Numbered from the stretch's first letter, positions 51,031 through 60,845 are shown. The stretch: 64,000 nt of DNA from Metasolibacillus fluoroglycofenilyticus (GCF_003049645.1 NZ_PYWK01000001.1:1519487-1583486), one strand, 5' to 3'. The notes: generated by a model not told the origin, from the letters alone. Program-made: numbers and translations.

Positions 51031-54000
51031 GTGCATACTGAAGTTTTAAAAATAGATGAATTTACGTTTGAAGAACCTTTGACTCTACCTAGGGAAATAA
51101 AAAATGAATTTAAAAGAGATAGTGTTATAAATAGTATAAAATCAAAATTGAACGAAAAAAATGCAGTTGTTGTTTTAGTTGGTGATAAGTTTACTGGCAA
51201 AACGACTATTTTAAAGCAGTTTTATCAAGAGTTTGTTTATCAAACTGCTGCATACTTTATTCAAGGAGATAAGTATAAGGATAGGGTGGAATTTATTTTT
51301 AGTGATTTATGTAAACAATTACTAAGAATGTGTTCTGAAAAAGTACAAAATAAAATAAATATAAATGATTTAGACGACTATAATAGAGATAGAATAATAG
51401 ATGCTTTTGGGAAAATATATAGTGACTTATGTATACAAGCAAAAAGAAATAAAAAATTTTACTATATCATATTTGATGGGATAGAAGAACTACCTGAGGA
51501 TGTAGCTAATGAAATTCTAGCATATTTACCTTCGGGAGATACTAATGGGGTATATGTAATTTTAAGTATAAATACCAATTCTAATTTAGGTATTAGTGGT
51601 AATTATGTTACGTTAAATGTTTTAAATTTTTCACTAGCAGAAACACAGTATATACTTCAAGAATATGTTGATGATACAAATTTAATTAAAAGAATACACC
51701 AATTTTGTAATGGTTTACCTGCATATATAAATGATTTTTGTGTTAAAATCATCAACGATCCACAATTTATAAGTAGTGAATCTTTTGAAACCTTACCTGA
51801 AAACTACACTCAATATATAAACCAAATTTGGGGGGGAATAGATTTTGTTGAAAATGAATTGTTAATCAATATAATTACAGTTTTATTATTTGCACCCGAA
51901 AATATTAACTTAAATGAATGTGTAGAGATTTTTAATATTACCGAAGATGATATACTGTATATAATTAAAGATAATGACTTTATAAGAAGTGAGAATGGTT
52001 CAATATTTATACCTCAAATTTATTCAGAATTTTTAAAATCAAAACTTGCCGATAAAAAATCTTATGCCACTGGGTTATTAGTCAAGTTTTATGAAAATCA
52101 AAGCCTTACTGACTCAAAAACAGTTACATTTTTATCAGAGCTATATAAGGAAGAAAATAATTATAGCAAACTTAGAGAACTTATGACGTTACAAACAATA
52201 AATTTAAATTTAGAGCAATTGAATGAAACAACATCAATAAGGAAAAGCTTAGGTTTGCTTTCTGAAATGAGCTTTTATGAAGAAGATTGGGCAACATATC
52301 AAAAATCTATTGTAACAGGAGGAATTATGCTGGAAATTAAGCAGACACCTCCGTCATTAGAAAGTGAAATAAAAATCTTATCAACACTAAAAAAGTTCAA
52401 TGAAGCTATAAAAATGACTTATATGTGCTCTTTAGAAGATGATAGAGCTTATTTACTTTCAATTATTTGTAGAGCACTTACTAAAAATGGAGAGACAATA
52501 CCAACTTATGTTTTAGAAGGCATTAATACTTTTGTAGATAAAATAGACATAGCTTCAGATTTAAGTGAGGATTTAATAGAAAAACTTGTTAGTATTAGTA
52601 CCAATATTTTCTCCGCAGATATGCAACTAGCATTAAGTATTATAAAAAAAATTGTAGAAAAAAGCTCTACAGATGTTTCAAAAGAAAAGTTAATGGACTA
52701 CTTATTGCTTAAATTATTTTTAAAATTAAGTGATGATAGTGCTGAAAATAGTGGGATTGAAGAAATAATGGGAGCAATAGATGATAGTGAGATAAAAGAT
52801 ATTATTAACATAGCAACTACTACAAATGCTCAAAGTTTTTCAAAGGTGAGAAGTAAATTAGAAGTTATTAATGATGCTTCTGCTAAAATGTTTTACTTGA
52901 TAAATTGGTGTATTAATCATAAAACACATAATGAATTGTTGGATGTAGTAGAATATACTTTAAATTTATTTGAAGATAAAGTGAACCACACTCTTACATT
53001 AAAAGATTTAAGATATTTAGTTGAAACACTTGAAAATAGAAATGAACTTGAGAGAATAAGTGAAATTATAAACAAAGTTGAAAAAGTAAAAGACAGTTTG
53101 AATTCCAGACTAAAAAAAGAATATGTGAAATTGGAAATATCTTTAAGTAAACTTGAAACTAAAATTGAACTTGCCAAAGCTCAAAATCGGTTTTTAGAAT
53201 TAATAATTTTTATTGAATCTATTAATGAATTAGATATAAAATGCTTAGGTATTATATATTTGTTACAAGATGGACAGTATATAATGAATGATGAATTTGA
53301 AAGTTATTATGATGAACTAAAAAATAAGTTTAATGCAGACTTTAATCGAATGTTATTACAATCAGCAAACCATTATGAGATTTCTCAAGAAATCTTTTTT
53401 GAATTAGCAAAAATAGAAATTGATTTAGCCATGATTTTCTTTAGCAAAATAAATACTGAAAAAAATCGATTCCGTATTTTTCAACAAATAATAAAAGCCA
53501 AAGTACAAACAGGAAACTATACAAGTGACATATTAGATTTAATAAATAGACTATTTCACGATGAAGGTTATAAAGATTTTTTGATATTTAGATTAGTATA
53601 TTTATTAGCTGATAACGATTATTTATTGAGTGAACAGGAATTGAAAAAAATAAAAAGCTTGATAATGAAAATCAAATTAACACAAAACAAAATAATATCT
53701 TATTCTTATTTATTTAGAATTTCATATAATTATGAACAGATTTCAATTAATATTTATGAAAGAATAGAAAAACATATTAAAGAATTGAGCCTCTATGAAG
53801 ATAAGCAGAAAATTGTATATTATGTAATTCAAAACTTAAATTTAAAAGATTTCAACCTAGCTTGCAGAACATATAACTTAATAAAAAATGAAAATGGTTC
53901 AAAATCTCTATTAGATAAGCGTTTAGACAATATACACTTGCATTTAATATCATTTTTAATTAAATCATTACCTAAAATGGATAATAGCCTTAATATCCAA

Positions 54001-55959
54001 TTCTATATTAAAATTATTTGTTCTAATATAGACCGCTGTGATTCAATTATTCAACAAGCTAGATTATATAATGAACTAGGATTAAAGCTAATTGAGGCTA
54101 ATCATGTAAATTTTTTAGAAGATTTCATTATAAAATATATAGAAATATTTAAATTAATAGAAAATAACTTTACTATTTTATTTGAATTGTTGGAAAATAG
54201 TGGTGAATTACTATATTTAAAAAACGAGAATTACTATTTTGAATTATTAAATAAAATATCTTATAGAGAAATAAAAGAAAAAAGTATTCTGAATATTGTA
54301 TCGTATTTAGCTACTCAAAAAAGTGCAAGAGAATTAGTTGATTTAGAAAATCTAGGACTTAGCATAAATCTTGAAAAAGCTAAGAAAATTGTTGCATTAA
54401 TAAAGATGTTAAAAGTAGATGCAAATGTTAGTGTGGCTTTGAAAATATTTATTCAAGTATTGGAGAATTCTATTAAAAGAAGTGAATATTCTATAAGGGA
54501 ACTTGAGGCATTAAATTTTTACAAAGACATTATTTTATATCTGGAAGAGATATTGCCAGATACAATTAATATCCAACATAAAGGATATATTATTTTATGC
54601 AAAGCTCTATTCAGTAAATTTAGAGGCCTAAACTTAAGAAATATAACCGTAAAAAGGGGATTACCTTCTCCTGAAGAACTTTATAAAGAAGCAAAGGTAA
54701 TCGATAATATCTCTGATAAAATATTTGTTTATTGTTATATTGCACACAATAGTTATAAAGAAAATCAAACATTAGCCTTAACAATTCTTGAAGAGGCTCA
54801 AACAGAGTTAGAAAAAATAAAAAATCATATTGACAAAGTTGATCGAGCAGAATTAATTGCATCCACTTATCTTAAAATAGGCAATAAAAATGCTGCTGAA
54901 AGCATTATTCATAATATTTTTGAGATGATAAAAAAGCAAAATTCGCAGAGTTTTGAATCGGAGAATAATTATGAGAACCTTATAGAGTTGGCCTATCAAA
55001 TCAATCCGCAATTTGCTCAAACTCTAAGCAAAAACCTGGATTCACCACACGAAAGTATAGAAGTAAGTAGGACGTTACAAGCAATGAATTACTTTACTAC
55101 ACCATCAAAAATTAAAGAGTCAAGAAAAAAGATACCTAACAAATCATTAAAATCCTTTTATATTAAAACTTTACAATCACTTAATGCTGGACGGGGACAT
55201 ATTCAAACAGAAAAATTGATAATGGAAACAATTAGTAAAAATCATATGCAAGATTTAGAATTGACTTTTTTAGGATTAGAGTGGTATATAGAAAATTTAA
55301 ATCGAAGTAACAATCATACCTCAAATTTGATAAATGTTTTTAATGTTCTTCAAGAAATAATCGATTTTTTATTTGGATTAGATTCTTTTGTAATTAATAA
55401 TAGCGAATTAAATCCAAAGATAAGGAAGTTATATTCTCTATTTAATAATAATTTCACGGATAACTATGTAGCAGGAGAGGGACATAAAGCAAAAAGAGAT
55501 ATTATAAACTGGATAAATCAAAATGCAAAAGAATCATTAATCATTTACGATCCCTATTTTTCAAATAAGGAATTAGATATATTTTTAGAAATTCATTTAA
55601 AAGAAAATATAGATATTATATGTACACATAAAACAATTGATAGGTTATTATTGAAAGAAATGTATATTGATGAATGGACTGATATAAGTAACCAATCACC
55701 ACCAATAATTCATTTTAATGTTCTTACATCAAAAGATGGGGTCACACCAATTCATGATAGATATATTGTGGGAGATAATATATCCTTACAATTAACAACA
55801 TCTATTAATGGCTTTAATACTAATGATTTTAAAATAACAGAGTTAACCGAAGAACAAACCGAAGATATAAAAAATAATGTTATTTATAGAACTTTAAATT
55901 CACCGCCTAAAAATCATAGAAATCTCACTATTACTACACATAAATTTTATTTAGAATAA
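51031..55959 (+). CDS. STAND-type NTPase with alpha-solenoid and C-terminal PLD-like domain
   Basis: A 1642-aa, very AT-rich protein from GTG after GGGTGAGGG. Residues about 28-330 form a STAND-type NTPase: Walker A GDKFTGKTT (51-59) and Walker B YYIIFDGIEE (about 144). About 350-1460 is a long helical repeat solenoid. About 1480-1640 is a phospholipase-D-like domain with LIIYDPYF, the single motif PIHDRYIVGDN and a C-terminal TTSINGF...ITELTEEQ segment. The build (sensor solenoid, switch NTPase, effector) is that of anti-phage STAND proteins, but with the effector at the C-terminus. It stands alone between topB and the chromosome and is probable defence cargo. Confidence 0.75.
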   Translation: MHTEVLKIDEFTFEEPLTLPREIKNEFKRDSVINSIKSKLNEKNAVVVLVGDKFTGKTTILKQFYQEFVYQTAAYFIQGDKYKDRVEFIFSDLCKQLLRMCSEKVQNKININDLDDYNRDRIIDAFGKIYSDLCIQAKRNKKFYYIIFDGIEELPEDVANEILAYLPSGDTNGVYVILSINTNSNLGISGNYVTLNVLNFSLAETQYILQEYVDDTNLIKRIHQFCNGLPAYINDFCVKIINDPQFISSESFETLPENYTQYINQIWGGIDFVENELLINIITVLLFAPENINLNECVEIFNITEDDILYIIKDNDFIRSENGSIFIPQIYSEFLKSKLADKKSYATGLLVKFYENQSLTDSKTVTFLSELYKEENNYSKLRELMTLQTINLNLEQLNETTSIRKSLGLLSEMSFYEEDWATYQKSIVTGGIMLEIKQTPPSLESEIKILSTLKKFNEAIKMTYMCSLEDDRAYLLSIICRALTKNGETIPTYVLEGINTFVDKIDIASDLSEDLIEKLVSISTNIFSADMQLALSIIKKIVEKSSTDVSKEKLMDYLLLKLFLKLSDDSAENSGIEEIMGAIDDSEIKDIINIATTTNAQSFSKVRSKLEVINDASAKMFYLINWCINHKTHNELLDVVEYTLNLFEDKVNHTLTLKDLRYLVETLENRNELERISEIINKVEKVKDSLNSRLKKEYVKLEISLSKLETKIELAKAQNRFLELIIFIESINELDIKCLGIIYLLQDGQYIMNDEFESYYDELKNKFNADFNRMLLQSANHYEISQEIFFELAKIEIDLAMIFFSKINTEKNRFRIFQQIIKAKVQTGNYTSDILDLINRLFHDEGYKDFLIFRLVYLLADNDYLLSEQELKKIKSLIMKIKLTQNKIISYSYLFRISYNYEQISINIYERIEKHIKELSLYEDKQKIVYYVIQNLNLKDFNLACRTYNLIKNENGSKSLLDKRLDNIHLHLISFLIKSLPKMDNSLNIQFYIKIICSNIDRCDSIIQQARLYNELGLKLIEANHVNFLEDFIIKYIEIFKLIENNFTILFELLENSGELLYLKNENYYFELLNKISYREIKEKSILNIVSYLATQKSARELVDLENLGLSINLEKAKKIVALIKMLKVDANVSVALKIFIQVLENSIKRSEYSIRELEALNFYKDIILYLEEILPDTINIQHKGYIILCKALFSKFRGLNLRNITVKRGLPSPEELYKEAKVIDNISDKIFVYCYIAHNSYKENQTLALTILEEAQTELEKIKNHIDKVDRAELIASTYLKIGNKNAAESIIHNIFEMIKKQNSQSFESENNYENLIELAYQINPQFAQTLSKNLDSPHESIEVSRTLQAMNYFTTPSKIKESRKKIPNKSLKSFYIKTLQSLNAGRGHIQTEKLIMETISKNHMQDLELTFLGLEWYIENLNRSNNHTSNLINVFNVLQEIIDFLFGLDSFVINNSELNPKIRKLYSLFNNNFTDNYVAGEGHKAKRDIINWINQNAKESLIIYDPYFSNKELDIFLEIHLKENIDIICTHKTIDRLLLKEMYIDEWTDISNQSPPIIHFNVLTSKDGVTPIHDRYIVGDNISLQLTTSINGFNTNDFKITELTEEQTEDIKNNVIYRTLNSPPKNHRNLTITTHKFYLE

Positions 55960-56116
55960 ATATATAAACAATCCAAATTACACTATACAATAAAAATTAC
56001 ATCAACTATTTGGGGAATAGAATTCAAAGCGAAACTTTTCAAGCAAGGCTGAAATTCAAACTACAAGAAACATGACTTTTGAAGTACAACCCACTTAAAA
56101 AATATTTTAACATTGT

Positions 56117-56148
56117 GCCCTTTCACATTTTAGTGAAGGGGCTTTTTT
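56117..56148 (+). terminator. Terminator near the right end of the element
   Basis: GCCCTTTCAC (56117-56126) pairs with GTGAAGGGGC (56133-56142), then six Ts. Confidence 0.75.
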
Positions 56149-56219
56149 AATGATATAGCCAATTATAAGTTAGAAAGTTTGCTCATACACATGCCGCCAA
56201 GCATATTATTTTATAATAG

Positions 56220-56241
56220 TAGCCCCAAATTAGCCCCAAAC
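56220..56241. repeat. Tandem 11-bp repeat, possible attachment-site arm
   Basis: TAGCCCCAAAT and TAGCCCCAAAC stand in tandem. AT-rich DNA without genes (55960-56315) surrounds them, and core chromosome starts soon after. Short repeats of this kind occur at recombinase arm sites, so this may mark the element's right end. No integrase is present to support it. Confidence 0.3.
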
Positions 56242-56315
56242 TCTTGCATCCCTATGCACTGTTTTGCAAACGTGAAAAATTAGAAATACCTCTAAACCCT
56301 TGATATAACAACGAT

Positions 56316-56344
56316 TTTACTTTTACCATACACTATGTTACAAT
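56316..56344 (+). promoter_or_regulatory. Promoter of a candidate noncoding RNA
   Basis: TTTACT (56316-56321), 17 bp, TG-T-TACAAT (56339-56344), with extended -10. No coding sequence follows on this strand for about 560 bp. Confidence 0.45.
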
Positions 56345-56350
56345 GTATTT

Positions 56351-56640
56351 ATGCTATTTTAGGTAGCATGTAGATAAATTGGCATTCTGCTAGTGATTTT
56401 TGAAGATACTTATTCACACTGGCGCACGCTAAAGGGCTGCAAGGACGTAGTAGCAGGTTGGGGCTACGTTGCTTAGGTTAGAAAGTTTTAGTGGGATTTT
56501 ACCGCGGTTACGGATAGAAGAAATAAATCACTTCTACAATTATATAAGATTCCCCAGACGATTGGGTTGAGACATATTTATTTTACAAGTTACCTATTAA
56601 ATACTAAAGGGGCATCTTCTATTTGAGGATGTCCCTTGTC
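56351..56640 (+). ncRNA. Candidate structured noncoding RNA or orphan leader
   Basis: The segment would fold into ATGCTA/TAGCAT (near 56351), a longer stem GCAA..ACGTAG/CTACGT..TGC around 56435-56485, and a GC-rich stretch ACCGCGGTTACGG. It ends with a 10-bp stem AAGGGGCATC/GATGTCCCTT (56607-56616, 56628-56637). It is richer in G than its surroundings and has no ORF. It does not match any RNA family I could recall with confidence. Confidence 0.35.
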
Positions 56641-56645
56641 TAATT

Positions 56646-56682
56646 TACAGAAAAAGCCACGCAAAATTTGCGTAGCTCTTGA
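56646..56682 (-). terminator. Terminator of the small membrane protein gene
   Basis: On the minus strand AGCTACGCAAA pairs with TTTGCGTGGCT and is followed by TTTTTC. It lies just after the stop of the 24-aa gene. Confidence 0.65.
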
Positions 56683-56687
56683 AAAAA

Positions 56688-56762
56688 TTAGTCGGTGATG
56701 CAAAGAGATGTTAAGTAACCTAACATTAATAATAAGCCGATACCGATGGCGATTGTACCCAT
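56688..56762 (-). CDS. Tiny membrane protein (24 aa)
   Basis: The 24-residue peptide begins MGTIAIGIGLLLMLGYLTSL and is one membrane helix with a short polar end. AAAGGAGG stands 7 bases before the ATG, and a terminator follows the stop, so it is a complete small transcription unit. Role unknown; it may be a small regulatory membrane peptide. Confidence 0.6.
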   Translation of the reverse strand: MGTIAIGIGLLLMLGYLTSLCITD

Positions 56763-56907
56763 AAGAATGTGCCTCCTTTAACTACAATGCATATTTACAC
56801 TATTTATTGTACAATGAATAACAAAAAGATGGAACCTTTTTAGCGATAAAACGTACAGATAAGTATAGATGAAAACATGATTTATACATAATTTGAGGGT
56901 GATAACA

Positions 56908-57495
56908 ATGAAAAAGTGGTTGCAAAAAATATTTGTTGTATCTGTTGCATTTTTAACTTTTGGGGTAATTAACCCTAACCATGAAATTTGGAATAACTTC
57001 GAAGATGATTTAAAGCCTAATCGTTTACAAGAGCCTAGTGCCAATGATATTTCTTCTGCAATCCAGCTCGATACATTACTTTATGAGGAAAACTCCTCGC
57101 TTGCACAATCGTTAAAAGGTGCTGCTAAAACGCAATCTTACATAAAGTTTGGCCCACGCATTGCTGAAAAAATTGGGGATGAGTTTGAGGCGCGTATTTT
57201 CCCTAAAATAGAAGAAGCCATTGACATGACTCTGGCACGCTTAGATGATGACAAAATCCAATACTTAATGATTACAGAAAATCCGAGTGGTGATTATGCA
57301 GAGCGAATTTTTAATATTCGTGAGCGGGGAAGTAGAGTCGATTTAATTCGCTTCCATGTACGCACTGAAAATCGCCCAAATGAGGGCTTCTACTATAATT
57401 TCCACTACCATACGAAAGAAGATAACTTCGCTGTGCATTATAATTTGGGAGAAATATACTGGTCGAAGGACACGCCGCCTAAATGGTTGGCTTAA
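56908..57495 (+). CDS. ypjP: YpjP family protein
   Basis: About 195 residues from ATG 56908, after GAGGGTG. The N-terminal hydrophobic segment (about residues 3-22) is a signal or anchor. The body, with KFGPRIAEKIGDEFEARIFPKIEEAI and FYYNFHYHTKEDNFAVHYNLGEIYW, matches YpjP of Bacillus. In B. subtilis ypjP also lies near dfrA and thyB, so this is core chromosome. Function unknown. Confidence 0.85.
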   Translation: MKKWLQKIFVVSVAFLTFGVINPNHEIWNNFEDDLKPNRLQEPSANDISSAIQLDTLLYEENSSLAQSLKGAAKTQSYIKFGPRIAEKIGDEFEARIFPKIEEAIDMTLARLDDDKIQYLMITENPSGDYAERIFNIRERGSRVDLIRFHVRTENRPNEGFYYNFHYHTKEDNFAVHYNLGEIYWSKDTPPKWLA

Positions 57496-57504
57496 TATTT
57501 GTAA

Positions 57505-57541
57505 AGGATGTGTCTGAAGATTTGTTTTGAGACATTCCCTT
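57505..57541 (+). terminator. Terminator of ypjP
   Basis: AAGGATGTGTCT pairs imperfectly with TGAGACATTCCCTT. A second, stronger one follows at 57620. Confidence 0.6.
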
Positions 57542-57619
57542 TACCACAAGTTCAATATTTTATGTGCCGAAAGCGAAGCGATAGGTACAAGAGTTTTTTA
57601 ATAAATACTTAATATAGAA

Positions 57620-57664
57620 GCTAGAGCTATCCTAGAAGGTATCCCTTTTAGGATGGCTCTTTTT
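57620..57664 (+). terminator. Second terminator after ypjP
   Basis: AGAGCTATCCTA pairs with TAGGATGGCTCT and is followed by TTTTT. Confidence 0.75.
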
Positions 57665-57667
57665 AAT

Positions 57668-57942
57668 TGGTCGGTTATTTGATAAATATGGACCGCGCGC
57701 AGTAATTACGCCAGGAACGGTGCTGGCATCTGCTCAAACGAACACATTTTAAATGCTTAGTACTATCCAGATGGTATTACAATCACACAAACATCACAGC
57801 AAGTGTCAGGTGCAATAGGTATTGCTGTTATTATAGTTGCTCTGTTTTCCGCAAAACAAAATAGTCTCTTATCAAATATTGGCTTATCAAAAGCTACTGC
57901 GGCTGGTTCATCCTTTGTCTTTAAAATTAGCCTTAATCAATA
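57668..57942 (+). pseudogene. MFS (DHA2-type) transporter fragments
   Basis: Translated pieces FDKYGPRAVITPGTVLASA and QTSQQVSGAIGIAVIIVALF correspond to separate parts of a drug:H+ antiporter-2 type transporter, with frameshifts and deletions between them. There is no start or continuous frame. It is a decayed gene between ypjP and thyA. Confidence 0.65.
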
Positions 57943-58087
57943 AGGTTCTTTCATTATTTATCAAGAAAACATAGTGAAAATCTGTTAGAAATATGCAAAA
58001 AGCTTTCTAGGACTAAAGGTTTCCTTTATTAATAATTGCTTTTTCTTTATAATAGAAAACGAATAAATAAAGAAAAGAGGCTTAGCT

Positions 58088-59029
58088 ATGCAACAGTATT
58101 TACAACTATGCCAACATATTTTAGAACATGGTCATAAAAAAGAAGACCGCACAGGCACAGGGACAATTAGTGTTTTTGGTTATCAAATGCGTTTTGATTT
58201 ACAGAAAGGTTTTCCTTTAATGACGACGAAGCGTACACTATTTCGTTTAATTGCGTCAGAGCTTCTTTGGTTTTTAAAAGGCGATACAAATGTTCGTACA
58301 TTGATTGCTGAGCGCAATTATATTTGGAACGAGTGGGCATTTGAAAAATGGGTAAAATCGCCTGAGTATGAAGGACCTGATATGGAGAATTTTGGCTTGC
58401 GAGCAGCGAAAGATGAGGACTTTGCGAAGATTTTACAGGAGCAAATGAGTATATTTAATACGCGTATGCTTGAAGATGAGGACTTTGCTGAAAAATATGG
58501 TGATTTAGGGCCGGTTTATGGTAAACAATGGCGTTCATGGCCAGCTGCTAATGGAGAGACGATTGACCAAATTGCTAATGTTATCCAGCAAATTAAAAAC
58601 AATCCTGATTCACGTCGACTAATTGTGACGGCATGGAATCCTGCTGAAGTTGACCATATGGCGTTACCACCATGTCATGCGTTTTTCCAATTTTATGTAG
58701 CTGACGGAAGGTTATCTTGCCAGCTTTATCAGCGGAGTGCGGATGTATTTTTAGGTGTACCCTTTAATATCGCTTCTTATGCACTATTAACACATTTGAT
58801 TGCAAATGAGTGTGGACTAGAGGTAGGAGAGTTTGTACATACTTTAGGTGATGCACATATTTATAGCAATCATTTAGAGCAGGTGAATGAACAATTATCC
58901 CGTGAGCCACGTCCGCTACCAACATTGCATATAGCGGCTGGAAAATCAATTTTTGATATGACGCTTCCAGATATTACTTTAGAGGGCTATGACCCGCACC
59001 CAACAATTAAAGCGTCAATCGCAGTGTAA
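58088..59029 (+). CDS. thyA: Thymidylate synthase
   Basis: A 313-aa protein of the long ThyA form (as in Lactobacillus casei), with the extra stretch around residues 90-140. It converts dUMP and methylene-tetrahydrofolate to dTMP and dihydrofolate. Visible features: [28 protein letters not shown], the catalytic Cys in [13 protein letters not shown], and [25 protein letters not shown] precedes the ATG. It works with DHFR encoded at the right end, although four spore-type genes on the opposite strand and two more genes on the same strand lie between them. Confidence 0.97.
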   Translation: MQQYLQLCQHILEHGHKKEDRTGTGTISVFGYQMRFDLQKGFPLMTTKRTLFRLIASELLWFLKGDTNVRTLIAERNYIWNEWAFEKWVKSPEYEGPDMENFGLRAAKDEDFAKILQEQMSIFNTRMLEDEDFAEKYGDLGPVYGKQWRSWPAANGETIDQIANVIQQIKNNPDSRRLIVTAWNPAEVDHMALPPCHAFFQFYVADGRLSCQLYQRSADVFLGVPFNIASYALLTHLIANECGLEVGEFVHTLGDAHIYSNHLEQVNEQLSREPRPLPTLHIAAGKSIFDMTLPDITLEGYDPHPTIKASIAV

Positions 59030-59036
59030 TAAAACA

Positions 59037-59064
59037 TGAGGGCTGTCCGAAAAGGCAGCTCTCA
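59037..59064 (+). terminator. Terminator of thyA
   Basis: GAGGGCTGTCC pairs with GGCAGCTCTC around GAAAA, followed by ATTTTC. Confidence 0.6.
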
Positions 59065-59176
59065 TTTTCAATTTAATTTGAACGAGCAATTTTTATTCGC
59101 AACACAATAGAGCTATGGGACTCTCAAATATTTGGAAGTCGTAAACAAATCATGCCAAAACGCTAAAATGAAACTT

Positions 59177-59210
59177 CAATCAGTGGGGTTTTCCTTTTCC
59201 CCACTGATTG
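59177..59210. terminator. Perfect inverted repeat between convergent genes
   Basis: CAATCAGTGGGG and CCCCACTGATTG (12-bp arms) enclose a T-rich loop. It lies between thyA and the leftward coiled-coil gene, so it may serve as a bidirectional terminator. The rest of 59065-59346 shows no gene. Confidence 0.55.
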
Positions 59211-59346
59211 TTAGTTGACACACTTGGGCTTTTTACGGGCAGTTAATTTTGCACCTATCCTTTAGTATAGTTTCACTTAAATCTTAAAGTGGGTGTCTTG
59301 TCTTACTGCTCGTTAATGCGGGATAAATTCTACAAATCCAATTCGT

Positions 59347-60003
59347 CTATTGCTCTAAGTCGTCGGATAATACGGCTAATTGCTGCTCTACTTCCTGCAG
59401 TAAGGCTAATTTTGCTTGTAGCTGTTTTTCGACATAGACAGATTGAGCGAAAAGCTGTTGCATATCGTTTTCGATTGTGGAGAGTGTCTCAATTGTTGGT
59501 TCCTCGGAAGAAGGGGGAGGTTGTTCTGATTCATATTTGAGTAGCTGGTTTTGTAAGCTACTAGTTGTTCGCTCGAGCTTATTTGTTGTAGCAGTTAGCT
59601 GACGTGATGTTTGCTCAATAAATAAATTTAGCTTTTGTTCGATTTTCGCAATTGTTGAATCTTTAACAGTGGAGGCTTGTTGAAATTGATTTTTGGTTGC
59701 GGCTAATTGTTTATTAAGTATACGAAGTTTATTTTTTTCGTCTAATAACGAGGAGATTTGTCTAATTTTCTTTCTTCGCTCCATTTTTAATGCTTGGATT
59801 GTTTGTTTATAATGTAAAGCTTGCTGCTGCCAATCCTTTTCTTTTTTGCGTAATTCAAGCGCTAGCTCCTTTTTCTCTTCTTGTAATTGCTTATTTTCCT
59901 GTTCTACTATTGAAATAGCTTCATTTAGACCTTGATATGTTGCTAATTCTTCCTCTAACAAAAGAATAGTTTGCTTCAGCTCGGCTATATTTTCATTGTC
60001 CAT
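59347..60003 (-). CDS. Coiled-coil protein of spore-type operon
   Basis: A 218-aa protein almost wholly coiled coil (about residues 5-155 and 170-215) with a Pro/Ser/Glu linker (PPPSSEEP). No membrane segment. It overlaps the preceding gene by 11 bases and is the last of four leftward genes that start from the promoter at 61599 or after the terminator at 60848. Possibly a spore coat or exosporium assembly component (inference from neighbours). Confidence 0.6.
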   Translation of the reverse strand: MDNENIAELKQTILLLEEELATYQGLNEAISIVEQENKQLQEEKKELALELRKKEKDWQQQALHYKQTIQALKMERRKKIRQISSLLDEKNKLRILNKQLAATKNQFQQASTVKDSTIAKIEQKLNLFIEQTSRQLTATTNKLERTTSSLQNQLLKYESEQPPPSSEEPTIETLSTIENDMQQLFAQSVYVEKQLQAKLALLQEVEQQLAVLSDDLEQ

Positions 60004-60277
60004 AATCTACCCCCTTTTCCGGTAAATTAGCTAATTGCTGTAACAACAGCTCAAATTGCTGCTGCTGCTGGTCGATGAGCAAATCAAACTTGGCGATAAT
60101 ATCCGAAATTTCTAATGAGGGCGAGGGGGCACTTTGCAAAAGATGCTGCAGCACAGTCTGCAATGTTTCCTTTTCCAAATACATAAAACTGGCGTCTCCC
60201 CGTTGCTGTACTTTTTCAGTAATTATTTTTTTCATATTATGTTGGCTCATTGTGTGCATCTGCTCCTTCCTCTGCAT
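59993..60277 (-). CDS. Small Gln-rich protein of spore-type operon
   Basis: A 94-aa protein at most; internal ATG codons at residues 7, 10 and 15 are possible starts. It has a Gln-rich stretch (DQQQQQFELLLQQL). It overlaps genes on both sides (40 and 11 bases), showing tight coupling. No family recognised. Confidence 0.55.
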   Translation of the reverse strand: MQRKEQMHTMSQHNMKKIITEKVQQRGDASFMYLEKETLQTVLQHLLQSAPSPSLEISDIIAKFDLLIDQQQQQFELLLQQLANLPEKGVDYGQ

Positions 60278-60824
60278 ATCCTACACTACAAATATGTAGC
60301 GGATTGATTACTGGACTTCCTTCAGGTATTTCATCGCAGTATGTCCAGCCTTCTAAAAGTCCAAAATATGGTGTTTGGTGTGTCCATGTAAGCTGAAAAT
60401 GTGGGAAAACAATCATTTCATTAGGTGCGATAATACTTTGATTAACTGGCTTAAACCAAAGCTCGTGCTTGCTTTTGACATCATTAAAGCGTTCCCAAAT
60501 AAGCTGTTCATGAAATGTTTGTTTCATTTGACCGATAATATACTTCCCAGAAAAAGAGAAAGGTGCGTGTTTATGTAGTCGTAAATGGATAGAGAGGTTC
60601 GTTATCGGCTGTGTACCAACATTTAAAATGTGATAAGAAGCTAAGCAAAAGTTTTCCTTCTCTCGCTCATGCGACACAGTCATAGAGCTTGTAAAATAGC
60701 TAATTGACTGCGTTTCTTTAGAAAATACTTTTTGCTCGAGCTGCTGTTGAATGGTTTTTACATAGTTAGTCGTTTGTTGCTCGAGCTGTTTCATTTTTTC
60801 GATAATTTGCGAATGAATTTGCAA
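60237..60824 (-). CDS. Hypothetical protein of spore-type operon
   Basis: A 195-aa protein: N-terminal coiled coil (about residues 1-35), then a beta-rich domain (about 60-190) with the segments ASYHILNVGTQPITNLSIHL and FGLLEGWTYCDEIPEGSPV, suggestive of an Ig-like fold. AAGGAGG precedes the ATG. No family is recognised; probably part of the spore surface operon. Confidence 0.6.
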   Translation of the reverse strand: MQIHSQIIEKMKQLEQQTTNYVKTIQQQLEQKVFSKETQSISYFTSSMTVSHEREKENFCLASYHILNVGTQPITNLSIHLRLHKHAPFSFSGKYIIGQMKQTFHEQLIWERFNDVKSKHELWFKPVNQSIIAPNEMIVFPHFQLTWTHQTPYFGLLEGWTYCDEIPEGSPVINPLHICSVGYAEEGADAHNEPT

Positions 60825-60845
60825 ATCATTACCTCCTTACGAAAA

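Noticed and set aside
56480-56520. T-box-like sequence ending in ACCGCGG
   Set aside because: The T-box core needs a GGGTGGNACCGCG-type bulge followed by a terminator and a downstream amino-acid gene. Here the lead-in is GTGGGATTTT, the spacing is wrong and no such gene follows.
59289-59540. 83-aa plus-strand frame overlapping the coiled-coil gene
   Set aside because: It mostly lies antisense to a clear coiled-coil coding sequence and has no ribosome site.
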